Assembly (NCBI GenBank): GCA_000621765.1
Contig: JHXJ01000032.1
Span: 1-36,398, forward strand
DNA length: 36,398 nucleotides
Source of the DNA: Ruminococcaceae bacterium AB4001
GTDB taxonomy: Bacteria; Bacillota; Clostridia; Saccharofermentanales; Saccharofermentanaceae
Direction: 5' to 3'
Part shown: positions 7,737-16,103 of the stretch, in pieces
Layout of the letters: every line of letters begins with the position of its first letter
Numbering within the stretch: the stretch's first letter is position 1
Position numbers and translations under genes: made by a program
Notes under the pieces: model-generated
Database searches by the model: none
What the model was told of the DNA's origin: nothing
What the model saw: the letters and a program-made list of their open reading frames with translations, nothing else

Positions 7737-9074
7737 TCATCCGACCGCTATGTTGTCTGCGGGATACTGTCTGTTGCCCGTTGCTTTTCTGGTAATCGCA
7801 GCGAAAACGAGTGTCAGACCGCCCACGCGTCCTGTATACATTAAGAATATGAGTATGATCTTTGATGCTGTGTGAAGCGCCGGGGTAATGCCCATTGAAA
7901 GACCGACGGTAGCAACTGCCGAGGCACTTTCGAAAAGTGTCTTCAGGAACGCGATGTTTTCGATCTTGGAGATGGCCATTGCACCGAAGACGGTGAGAAT
8001 GATGTCGAGCATGAATACCGCTACCGCACCGGAGATCGCTTCCGCCTGGATCCTGCGCTTGAATACCGCAGGGGATTTCTCGTGCTCGAAAACTGAGATC
8101 ATGGTGAAGAAGAGAACGGCTACCGTCGTGATCTTCATACCGCCCGCGGTCGAACCCGGAGCACCGCCGATCAGCATGAGGATTATCGTCATGACAACGC
8201 CCGTTCCGGAGAATGCGTTGTAGTCTGTCGTATTAAATCCTGCAGTTCTCGGAGTTACGGCCTGGAAGAGGGAAGCAAGGAATCTCTGGCCTGCGGGAAG
8301 ATTGGAATATTCGCCGAACCAGAGATAGATCATGGGGAATGCGACAAGTATGATCTCCATGACGATAATGAGCTTGCTCTGTGTGCTGTATTTGTGGAAT
8401 TTAAATCCGTGTCTTCTGATGTCCATCCATGTAAGGAAACCGAGTCCGCCCGTAAGGATCAGGAAGACAAGAGTGATGACGATTACAGGATTGTCCATAT
8501 AGGGGACCATTGATGAGAAAGGCCCGTGTGAACCGTTGAGATCAAAACCGGCATTACAGAAAGCGGATACCGAAGAAAAAAGAGATACCCAGAGTCCTTT
8601 AAGAACGCCGTATTCCGAGATGAATACGGGAGACATTGCGACTGCTCCTGCTAACTCGAATATTATGGTTCCGATGCAGATGAAGCGGGTATATTTTAAG
8701 ATCTCTCCGAGATTAGGAGCAGAGACTGCTTCCTGCAGAGTGGCCCTTGCACGGAGACCTATCTTCTTGCCGACCATTCTGCTCAATATCGTCGTCATGG
8801 TAACGACGCCCATACCACCGATCTGGATAAGAAAGAGAATTACGAGCTGGCCGAACCATGACCATCTTGATGCCGTATCGAATAATACAAGTCCGGTAAC
8901 GCTGCTTGCGGAAGTCGCGGTAAAGAGAGCGTCAAGGAAACCTGTCCATTCTCCGGTCTTTGTTGAAAAAGGAAGCATGAGCAGGAGAGCGCCTGCCAGA
9001 ATAAGTACTATGAATCCCAGGAGTATACTCCTGGAACCGGTAAGTCTGAAATGATTGTGCACGTTTTTGCTCAT
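7737..9074 (-). CDS. ktrB: KtrB-type potassium uptake channel subunit (TrkH/KtrB family)
   Basis: The 445-residue integral membrane protein has the four-fold pore-loop plan of TrkH/KtrB. The selectivity-filter segments contain TSASSVTGL, FCNAGFDL, PRTAGFNT and ATVGLSMG, each with the filter glycine. GRVGGLT near the C-terminus is also typical. With KtrA it forms the sodium-dependent potassium uptake system at the cytoplasmic membrane. The ATG at 9072-9074 is the only sensible start, but no clear Shine-Dalgarno precedes it and a TATAAT box lies only about 8 bases upstream. An 18-bp perfect palindrome lies at codons 14-20. The gene diverges from pcrA. Confidence 0.94.
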   Translation of the reverse strand: MSKNVHNHFRLTGSRSILLGFIVLILAGALLLMLPFSTKTGEWTGFLDALFTATSASSVTGLVLFDTASRWSWFGQLVILFLIQIGGMGVVTMTTILSRMVGKKIGLRARATLQEAVSAPNLGEILKYTRFICIGTIIFELAGAVAMSPVFISEYGVLKGLWVSLFSSVSAFCNAGFDLNGSHGPFSSMVPYMDNPVIVITLVFLILTGGLGFLTWMDIRRHGFKFHKYSTQSKLIIVMEIILVAFPMIYLWFGEYSNLPAGQRFLASLFQAVTPRTAGFNTTDYNAFSGTGVVMTIILMLIGGAPGSTAGGMKITTVAVLFFTMISVFEHEKSPAVFKRRIQAEAISGAVAVFMLDIILTVFGAMAISKIENIAFLKTLFESASAVATVGLSMGITPALHTASKIILIFLMYTGRVGGLTLVFAAITRKATGNRQYPADNIAVG

Positions 9075-9081
9075 GCCTGAT

Positions 9082-9087
9082 ATTATA
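9082..9087 (-). promoter_or_regulatory. Possible -10 box close to the ktrB start
   Basis: On the minus strand a consensus TATAAT (9087 to 9082) ends eight bases before the ktrB ATG. If used, transcription would begin at or next to the start codon, giving a leaderless message, which would agree with the lack of a ribosome-binding site. No good -35 is visible at the proper distance, and a weaker TAAAAT lies farther upstream (9103 to 9098), so the assignment is tentative. Confidence 0.4.
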
Positions 9088-9153
9088 AACCAACTGTATT
9101 TTATTTTTATATTAAAAATGTCCCATTAATTGAGAGCCAACAATTAGTATTAT

Positions 9154-9162
9154 TGCTATAAT
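9154..9162 (+). promoter_or_regulatory. pcrA extended -10 promoter
   Basis: TGCTATAAT is a complete extended -10 element, with a start expected near 9169 and a leader of about 29 bases. TTGAGA at 9130-9135 is 21 bp upstream, too far to be a normal -35, so the extended -10 probably carries recognition. Confidence 0.65.
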
Positions 9163-9197
9163 CTCTTAGACTGATTTGTATCCGGGAGTGTATTGTT

Positions 9198-11630
9198 TTG
9201 TCAGACGATATTTTTAACAGTTCAAATGATTTTTTCAGAGATATAGAGAGCATATACGGCGAGAGTGTTGAAGCGGCAGGCGACCAGGATGCCGATAAAT
9301 TATTGGATGGTCTTAATCCGGAACAGAGAGAGGCTGTCACCCATCTTAACGGTCCGGTGCTTATCCTTGCCGGAGCAGGTTCGGGCAAGACCAGGGTAAT
9401 CACTTACCGCATCGCCTATATGATCAAGAAGCACAACGTCGCACCCTCATCCATCCTTGCGATTACATTTACCAACAAGGCGGCAAATGAGATGCGTCAG
9501 AGGATCGAGACGCTCGTAGGCGACCGGTCGAAGTTCATCTGGTGCGGAACCTTTCACAGCATTTTCGCAAGGCTGTTAAGAAGGCATGCCGAACTTCTGG
9601 GTTATACGAAGAATTTCTCGATAATCGACACTGACGACCAGGCAAAGCTTATCAAGGATTCTATGAAGGAACTCGATATCGCCGACAGCCAGTTCAAGCC
9701 CAAGTCTGTCCAGAATTCCATTTCAAATGCGAAGAACCTGTTCCAGGATGTTGAGGAATTTACGCTCCTTGCCGGGAAAGACTATTTCATGGGCGTGGTC
9801 GCAAGGATCTACAAGAGATATCAGGAAAAGCTCCTTGCCAATAATGCGATGGATTTTGATGACATTCTCATCAACATGGTCAAGCTCCTTGAGAAGAATC
9901 CCGAGATCCGTGAACTTTACAGGAATAAGTTCCAGTACATCATGGTGGATGAGTATCAGGATACGAACATGCCACAGTACCGCGCTGTAATGCAGCTGGC
10001 CCAGGGCAATGACAATATCTGCGTCGTAGGCGATGACGACCAGTCCATCTATTCTTTCAGAGGCGCTGACGTCAGGCTCATACTTAAGTTCGAGAAGGAT
10101 TTCCCGGGAGCTCAGGTCATTAAGCTCGAAGAGAATTACCGTTCCACCAAGACGATCCTCAGTGCAGCTAACTGCGTTATCGCAAACAACAAGAAGCGTA
10201 AGAGCAAGTGCCTGAGGACTGAAGGCGAGCAGGGCGATAAGATCATCGTAATGAATGCCGATACGAGCAACGGTGAAGCCGACTTTGTCGCACGCACCAT
10301 AAAGATGATGGCAGACAAGGGCAAGTTCAAGTATTCCGACTGCGCGATCCTTTACAGGATGAATGCCCTGTCGCGTAACATAGAGACCACGCTGCACAAT
10401 ATGGGCATTCCTTTCAGGGTATATGGCGGAATGAGGTTCTATGACCGTAAGGAAATTAAAGACATCTTAGCTTACCTCAAACTCATCTATGACACGGGCG
10501 ATAATATCGCTTTCGAGAGGATCATCAATGTTCCTAAGAGGGGTATCGGTGATGCGACCATCGAGAAGATAAGGCAGTATGCGATGGACGGCGGAATCAG
10601 TATGTTCGAGTGCGCAATGCATGCCGTTGATTATCCTGAACTCGTAAGATCCGCAGCCAGGATCGGTGCCTTCACAGACCTCATAAATAACATGAGATAC
10701 AGGCTTCTGGAAAACGATCTTGACTTCGCGCAGTTCGTCGATTACGTGGAGAATGAATCCGGCATCATTGAGGAGATCACCGAGCAGCGCGAAAAGAAGG
10801 GCGAGATAATCGACAGGGTCGAGAACCTCAAAGAGCTTTTGTCAGAAGCTGCTGAATACGACAAGGCGCACCGTGCTGAACCTGTCGACATGGATACTCT
10901 TGAAATAGATGACGGCGACGGTCTTCCGGTTGAAGTCGACGATGATTTCTTCTTCGATACTTCTACTGCTGACACGACTGAAGGAATACTTGGTCTTTAT
11001 CTCGAAAACGCATCTCTCTTTACCGAAGGAGATGACTACGATGACAACGACAACTTCGTCAAGCTCATGTCGATACACAGCGCCAAAGGTCTTGAGTTCG
11101 GTGCGGTATTCCTCATCGGAATGGAGGAAGGCGTGTTCCCGAGTTACAGGTCCATTCAGAGCGTAGAGGATACTGAAGAGGAAAGAAGGCTCATGTATGT
11201 TGCCATCACGAGAGCCAAGAAGAACCTCTTCATCGTACTTTCGAGACAGAGGCTCCTGTTCGGTCAGACGAACTGCAACCAGCCTTCGAGATTTATCAGG
11301 GAGATCAATCCCGAACTTCTCTACCTGATGGGTTCGAAGAGAGAAGCACCCAAAGAGGAACCGCAGGGAAAGACAAATCGGGAGAAATCCAAGCAGTCTA
11401 TTTCTTCCGCGATCAAATCACAGTTCACGAAGGAGAAGGCAAATACGCCGCGTGCGAACAGTCTTGGTCCGGATGACCTGTTTGAGGGCATGAAGGTCGT
11501 TCATCCGAGGTTCGGCGAAGGCGTTATCCTCAAGGTCGAACCGGTCGGAGGCGACGCTCTCATCACTGTCGACTTTGACGGTATGAGAAAGAACATGCTC
11601 GCGAATTCCGCAGGTCTTTCGAAGGGCTGA
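9198..11630 (+). CDS. pcrA: ATP-dependent DNA helicase PcrA/UvrD
   Basis: This 810-residue superfamily 1A helicase unwinds DNA 3'-5' in repair, replication restart and removal of recombinase filaments. Visible motifs are LNPEQREAV (Q motif), AGAGSGKT at 58-65 (Walker A), DEYQDT at 251-256 (Walker B/motif II), GDDDQSIYSFRGA (motif III), LEENYRS (motif IV), a KLMSIHSAKGLEF stretch (motif V) and EERRLMYVAITRAK (motif VI). The last ~45 residues (GMKVVHPRFGEGVILKVE...) form the Tudor-like domain that PcrA uses to contact RNA polymerase. An acidic linker lies in the 2B-proximal region. Start is TTG with GGGAG about nine bases upstream. An extended -10 promoter precedes it, and the next gene has its own -10. 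Confidence 0.97.
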   Translation: MSDDIFNSSNDFFRDIESIYGESVEAAGDQDADKLLDGLNPEQREAVTHLNGPVLILAGAGSGKTRVITYRIAYMIKKHNVAPSSILAITFTNKAANEMRQRIETLVGDRSKFIWCGTFHSIFARLLRRHAELLGYTKNFSIIDTDDQAKLIKDSMKELDIADSQFKPKSVQNSISNAKNLFQDVEEFTLLAGKDYFMGVVARIYKRYQEKLLANNAMDFDDILINMVKLLEKNPEIRELYRNKFQYIMVDEYQDTNMPQYRAVMQLAQGNDNICVVGDDDQSIYSFRGADVRLILKFEKDFPGAQVIKLEENYRSTKTILSAANCVIANNKKRKSKCLRTEGEQGDKIIVMNADTSNGEADFVARTIKMMADKGKFKYSDCAILYRMNALSRNIETTLHNMGIPFRVYGGMRFYDRKEIKDILAYLKLIYDTGDNIAFERIINVPKRGIGDATIEKIRQYAMDGGISMFECAMHAVDYPELVRSAARIGAFTDLINNMRYRLLENDLDFAQFVDYVENESGIIEEITEQREKKGEIIDRVENLKELLSEAAEYDKAHRAEPVDMDTLEIDDGDGLPVEVDDDFFFDTSTADTTEGILGLYLENASLFTEGDDYDDNDNFVKLMSIHSAKGLEFGAVFLIGMEEGVFPSYRSIQSVEDTEEERRLMYVAITRAKKNLFIVLSRQRLLFGQTNCNQPSRFIREINPELLYLMGSKREAPKEEPQGKTNREKSKQSISSAIKSQFTKEKANTPRANSLGPDDLFEGMKVVHPRFGEGVILKVEPVGGDALITVDFDGMRKNMLANSAGLSKG

Positions 11631-11667
11631 CAGGGCATTGCCTCATAATCAGAAAAGTCTTTTGTAG

Positions 11668-11673
11668 TATAAT
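11668..11673 (+). promoter_or_regulatory. Likely -10 box for the dgt operon
   Basis: TATAAT lies 33 bases before the dgt start in the 75-base gap after pcrA. The upstream -35 region is weak. It is the only promoter-like element I see before the eight-gene operon running to thrC. Confidence 0.5.
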
Positions 11674-11705
11674 AATTTAACTTGTTTTATAAGGAGACTT
11701 AACTG

Positions 11706-12935
11706 ATGGCAGATAATCTCAGTTTCCAGGATCTTTATGCTGACAGCGTTGCCAGCATCGGAAAGTCGGACAAGATCTCCGAGCCGACAAGAGCGAAGAT
11801 CAGGATGCTTCAAGCTCAGAAAGACAAGATATTAAGCGTCAATGCCACCAAGTGCCTGGAGTCAAAGGGCAGGGTAAAGCCCGAAAAAGACGGAGACATC
11901 AGGAACTGCTTCGAACGCGATATGGGAAGGATCATTTACTCCCAGGCATTCAGGCGCCTTAAGCATAAGACGCAGGTATTCTTCAATCCTGCCAATGACC
12001 ACATATGCTCAAGACTGGAGCACGTTATCTATGTCGATTACATCGCTTCGACCATAGGCCGTGCCTTGAATCTCAATGTCGATCTGATAAGGGCGATCGC
12101 TCTGGGACACGATGTCGGACATACGCCTTTCGGCCACAGCGGAGAGAGGATAATAAACAAGAAGCTCAAGGAGATAGACGATAAGCTCTATTTCGAGCAC
12201 GAGTCCAACGGACTGCGTGTTCTTAACATACTCGAGAAACACAATGGCGATAACGGACTGAATCTTACTTTCGAAGTCAGGGACGGCATCATCAGCCATT
12301 GCGGTGAATACTATTCCGAAAGAAAGCTCGAGCCCTGCAGGGATAAGACAGAAGAAGATCTCTCTTATCTGATACCGAAGAAGTACCGCAAGGGACCTGC
12401 GACAATGGAAGGATGCGTTGTCAGATTTGCTGACAAGATCGCATATGTCGGAAGAGATATCGAGGATGCATTGAGGACAGGCGTCATTGCCGGTGAATTC
12501 GATGTTCCCGTAGTAGCTGACGGAGTAGGAAGTTCCAATTCCGAGATCATCAATTTCCTGGTGCAGGACGTTATCGAGAACAGCATTGATAAGGGCTGCA
12601 TCATGATGAGCGACCATGCAGGAGACGCGCTTGAGCACACGCTCAACGAGAACGTATCGAAGATATATAAGGCGACCAAAGTACAGACATATGAGAAGTA
12701 CTGTGAGGTCATGCTGGAAGGACTTTTCGATGCTTTCTACCAGGCAGTTCAGAATGTCGAAAAAGCAACTGAATCAAATTCCGCTGCCATCAGAAAATTC
12801 GCGGAATTCGTGTGCAATCATCCGGAGTATAAGGCCGGCATAGATACACCGCTCCCGATATATGTATCTGATTACATTGCAGGCATGACGGATACTTTTG
12901 CGACCAGCTGCTTTAATGAGATGTATAAGAGTTAA
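11706..12935 (+). CDS. dgt: Deoxyguanosine triphosphate triphosphohydrolase-like HD protein (dGTPase)
   Basis: The 409-residue HD-domain protein hydrolyses dNTPs, classically dGTP, to the nucleoside and tripolyphosphate. The metal ligands are visible as RLEH (H106), GHDVGH (H135, D136) and a later Asp in RFADKIAYVGRDIEDAL. The FRRLKHKTQVF block is the usual substrate-side signature. The start follows AAGGAG by eight bases. It heads a tightly packed operon: a second HD-type deoxynucleotidase begins 12 bases downstream, so the first two genes could act in series on the deoxynucleotide pool. Substrate preference cannot be read from the sequence, since family members differ in which dNTP they use or sense. 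Confidence 0.92.
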   Translation: MADNLSFQDLYADSVASIGKSDKISEPTRAKIRMLQAQKDKILSVNATKCLESKGRVKPEKDGDIRNCFERDMGRIIYSQAFRRLKHKTQVFFNPANDHICSRLEHVIYVDYIASTIGRALNLNVDLIRAIALGHDVGHTPFGHSGERIINKKLKEIDDKLYFEHESNGLRVLNILEKHNGDNGLNLTFEVRDGIISHCGEYYSERKLEPCRDKTEEDLSYLIPKKYRKGPATMEGCVVRFADKIAYVGRDIEDALRTGVIAGEFDVPVVADGVGSSNSEIINFLVQDVIENSIDKGCIMMSDHAGDALEHTLNENVSKIYKATKVQTYEKYCEVMLEGLFDAFYQAVQNVEKATESNSAAIRKFAEFVCNHPEYKAGIDTPLPIYVSDYIAGMTDTFATSCFNEMYKS

Positions 12936-12947
12936 TGGAGTTTAAAA

Positions 12948-13583
12948 ATGGATAATAAGGAAGAATACGGTTTTTTCGCGATGCTCGACCGCATGCAGTA
13001 CATCGGAAGATGGGCACTGATGCGCAACAGCAGGACAGAGAATATCAAGGAACACAGTTTTGATGTAGCGGTCATCGCACATTGCCTGACATTGCTGCAC
13101 AACAAGTTCGAAAAGGACAAGGAAGGCGCGATACTTCCTGATCCGTACAAGGTCCAGGCCTATGCGCTTTACCATGACTGTACGGAGATTCTGACGGGCG
13201 ATCTTCCGACACCCATCAAGTACCGCAACAAGGAAATAACCAAGGCATATAAGGAAGTCGAGAAAGAGGCTGCTGCAAGCCTTGTAGAGCTCCTTCCTGA
13301 TGATCCCGAAATGAGAGCCGAGTACATGGAACTTCTCGCTCCGGATATCACGACGGAAGAGAAAGAACTCGTGCATAAGATCGTAAAGGCGGCAGACAAG
13401 ATATCCGCTTACATCAAGTGCCTTAGAGAAGAGAGCACCGGAAATGCGGAGTTCTCTGCGGCAAAAGAAGCGACGGGAAAGATCATAATGGGGATGGATA
13501 TGCCTGAGGTCCGTTATTTCATGGAGCACTTTGTTCCTTCATACGGATATACATTGGATGAGATCACCGGGAGGGATACTTAA
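12948..13583 (+). CDS. yfbR: YfbR-type 5'-deoxynucleotidase (HD superfamily)
   Basis: This 211-residue protein closely follows YfbR, which removes the phosphate from deoxynucleoside 5'-monophosphates. The signature runs RWALMRNSRTENIKEHS at residues 21-37 (Arg and first His, H36), YHDCTEILTGDLPTPIKY at 75-92 (HD pair H76/D77, Glu80) and KAADKISAYIKC near 140 (last metal-ligand Asp). E. coli YfbR is 199 residues, so length is normal. The ribosome-binding site is modest (GGAG). It lies 12 bases after dgt and 3 bases before the surface hydrolase gene, so it is cotranscribed. Its role is probably housekeeping control of dNMP pools. Confidence 0.9.
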   Translation: MDNKEEYGFFAMLDRMQYIGRWALMRNSRTENIKEHSFDVAVIAHCLTLLHNKFEKDKEGAILPDPYKVQAYALYHDCTEILTGDLPTPIKYRNKEITKAYKEVEKEAAASLVELLPDDPEMRAEYMELLAPDITTEEKELVHKIVKAADKISAYIKCLREESTGNAEFSAAKEATGKIIMGMDMPEVRYFMEHFVPSYGYTLDEITGRDT

Positions 13584-13586
13584 CCG

Positions 13587-16103
13587 ATGTTTATCAGACG
13601 CCCCGAGTATCTGGCAGTAGCAGCTTTGAGCGGTATCCTTGCGATAGCTGCAACTGTCGTAACAGCGATAAGTCTGGATACAGGAATAAGTGAACCCGGC
13701 AGAAAGTCAATGAAGAAAGCGGATGACATCGTTGTCAGGGCCGCTGATCTGACGTCTTCTTCGGATGACGCGGTCAAGATCGCGAAGTCACAGGTAGAAG
13801 ACGGACTCGTATCCTGCGGTGATTATGTTGTCTCCGTAATGACTTCGCCCGAATATCTGCTAAAGGGCGTATCTGACAGTCAGTTTGCAAATGACCTCTG
13901 CTATGTAATATACGGTGAGGTCCGTCAGAGTGAGACGGATGCCATCCTTGAAGATCTTCAAAACAGTTCGAGGATCGTTGCGATCGACAATGCTCTTAAG
14001 TATGAAGACAAAGCTCTCAGAGCTTCCGGCAAACCTTCCGGCAAGGGATCTGTGATATCAGAAGTAAGTCTTTCGACTGCGATAGATTCTCCCGGAGAAT
14101 ATACTGTCGGTATCAGGGAAGCGAGCGGCTCTTATACTGCATCAGGCGATGAGGTAAGGACGGATTTCTTCGTCGACGGTTCCCTTTATTACGGCTATCT
14201 GAAATATTCAGGTGACAGTAACAACGGTCACCGTGAATTCGTGCTTTCATGGGATACAGCTGACTGCTTACCGGGAAGGCATGAAGTATATGCACTCTTA
14301 AGAAGTTCTGACGGACGCGGAACTGTCATCTCGGGAGGCGAGATCCGGATCCCCGAGAAGACGACGATCGCACCCGGTACAGTTGAAAGCGGATTCATAC
14401 CGTCAGGCAAAGATGATTCCTGGTATATGATCGACTGCGGTGATGAGAACTGTTATGTCGATTTTGCAGGTCTTACTGATGATATAAGGGTATCCCTCTA
14501 CGATCTTAAGGGCGACCTCATCGGCACAAACGAGAATCCCGGAATCCCTTATGTCATGCTCAGAGGCAGAAAGCAGGATACTGCAGCCGTGCAGGAAGAG
14601 ACTGGCATTGCAGGCGTGTCCAACTGCTTCTATATCTGCGTCAGCCGTTTGGAATCCGGTTCCGGCGATGATATCGAATATGCGATGGTACAGTCCAGGG
14701 AATGCGCGTATTTTGACGGTTCCTATATGGCTGTTTCAGGAGATCCGGGTTCTGCGAAAGTAAAGCTTACAGACGGCGGAAACAACACTTATGAAGTCGA
14801 GAGAAAGAAGGCCGGGATCATACCGATCAACGGAGCGCTTTCAAATCTGGATATCGGCGACCTGGGTACGGGAGAGTACTTAAACATCTATCCTGAATTC
14901 GAATTCAAGAAGCGCGATTACGCTTATTATCTGAACGATTCGAAAAACATTACTTTCGCATGCACTGCATTGGAAGGTTACTCTGCGGAAGTATCGATCA
15001 AGGCCGAGAATAACGGCAGTGAGGTGGAAGTCGGCCAGGGGCAGGCTTTCGAGATACCTCAGGGAGAGACACTGATAACTTTTACCGTCACAAGCTTCGA
15101 CGGTAATTCCGATTCATACAGTTTCTATCTTCTGAACGGTGATGACAGCGGTGATTTCTCCGAGAACACACTGCAGAAATTCCCTGTGAGCTATTACAGC
15201 GGATTATGGCTTGTCCATAATCTCAAGCCTTCTTATGTGTTTAAGCCTTACTACACGAACCTCTCTTTTGATACGGCGCTTGCCGCTGAAGACAGTAAGG
15301 GCAGGAGCCTTATCCAGAATTCTTCGAATCCTTCATGGGTAAAGCCTAACAGCCAGGTCTATGACAAGCCTGACTGGATGGCCGCTAAGACTGAAGTTGT
15401 AAGTTATTATCTTGATCCGAGAAACTTCTTCACGCCTGAGAAGATATTCATGTTCGAGATGCTCGGTTTTGATTCCAAGGTCCATACCGTTGACGGCGTA
15501 AGAGAGATAATCAGAGGCTCTTTCATGGATGGCGGAGATTACGATTATGCACAGATAATCTATGAGGCAGGGCAGAACGCCGGCGTTTCTCCTTATTTCC
15601 TGGCAAGCAGGATAATCCAGGAGATGGGCTATAATGGCGAATCCGCGCTCTCAAGGGGCGATCTCACAGGTTATGAAGGATATTACAATTTCTTCAATAT
15701 CGGCGCTTACGCGACGACCGAACCCGGAGGAGCCGTCATCAACGGTGCGAAATATGCACAGTGGGGCAGAGACTGGGAAGGCCAGGAGATAACCGATACG
15801 GAGGCTTCGTATCTGCTGCCGTGGACTTCTGTCGAGAAAGCTATAAAAGGCGGCGCGATTTGGATCGCAACGGGTTATATAGATAAAGGCCAGAACACTT
15901 TATACTTCCAGAAATTCGATGTGCTCGATGACGGCACCGAAAAATATAATCACCAGTATGCCCAGAATATCCAGATGGCTTATTCGGAGGGCATGAGATA
16001 TTACAGGAGTTATGATTCCATCGGAATGACAGATTCAGGCTTTGAATTTATAATTCCTGTATACGATAATATGCCAAAAACATACGGGAGCTTACCTTCG
16101 TGA
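13587..16103 (+). CDS. Surface-anchored modular protein with C-terminal GH73-like glucosaminidase domain
   Basis: The 838-residue product has an N-terminal signal anchor (about residues 8-30) and a long region of beta-rich modules, including a cadherin-like sandwich at about 416-515 (LSNLDIG..., ending ITFTVTSFDGNSDSYSFYL). The C-terminal domain from about 640 resembles endo-beta-N-acetylglucosaminidases of the LytB/LytD, GH73 kind: FLASRIIQEMGYNG with E679 as probable catalytic acid, YYNFFNIGAY, LLPWTSVEKAIKGGAIWIA and GQNTLYFQKFDV. It should cut the glycan chain of peptidoglycan outside the cell. Its ribosome-binding site (GGGAGG) lies inside the end of the nucleotidase gene, and its stop overlaps the next start as GTGA. 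Function in division or remodelling is inferred. Confidence 0.85.
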   Translation: MFIRRPEYLAVAALSGILAIAATVVTAISLDTGISEPGRKSMKKADDIVVRAADLTSSSDDAVKIAKSQVEDGLVSCGDYVVSVMTSPEYLLKGVSDSQFANDLCYVIYGEVRQSETDAILEDLQNSSRIVAIDNALKYEDKALRASGKPSGKGSVISEVSLSTAIDSPGEYTVGIREASGSYTASGDEVRTDFFVDGSLYYGYLKYSGDSNNGHREFVLSWDTADCLPGRHEVYALLRSSDGRGTVISGGEIRIPEKTTIAPGTVESGFIPSGKDDSWYMIDCGDENCYVDFAGLTDDIRVSLYDLKGDLIGTNENPGIPYVMLRGRKQDTAAVQEETGIAGVSNCFYICVSRLESGSGDDIEYAMVQSRECAYFDGSYMAVSGDPGSAKVKLTDGGNNTYEVERKKAGIIPINGALSNLDIGDLGTGEYLNIYPEFEFKKRDYAYYLNDSKNITFACTALEGYSAEVSIKAENNGSEVEVGQGQAFEIPQGETLITFTVTSFDGNSDSYSFYLLNGDDSGDFSENTLQKFPVSYYSGLWLVHNLKPSYVFKPYYTNLSFDTALAAEDSKGRSLIQNSSNPSWVKPNSQVYDKPDWMAAKTEVVSYYLDPRNFFTPEKIFMFEMLGFDSKVHTVDGVREIIRGSFMDGGDYDYAQIIYEAGQNAGVSPYFLASRIIQEMGYNGESALSRGDLTGYEGYYNFFNIGAYATTEPGGAVINGAKYAQWGRDWEGQEITDTEASYLLPWTSVEKAIKGGAIWIATGYIDKGQNTLYFQKFDVLDDGTEKYNHQYAQNIQMAYSEGMRYYRSYDSIGMTDSGFEFIIPVYDNMPKTYGSLPS

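Noticed and set aside
9075-9197. Cyclic-di-AMP riboswitch before ktrB
   Set aside because: The gap is only 122 bases and AT-rich, and neither the conserved core nor the required helices are visible.
9723-10397. Long open frame on the minus strand opposite pcrA
   Set aside because: The plus strand encodes conserved helicase motifs across the same bases, and no ribosome-binding site supports the antisense frame.
11706-13583. Phage-defence island based on dGTPase
   Set aside because: The neighbours are housekeeping and envelope genes, with no other defence genes, and the dgt/yfbR types look like ordinary pool-sanitising enzymes.
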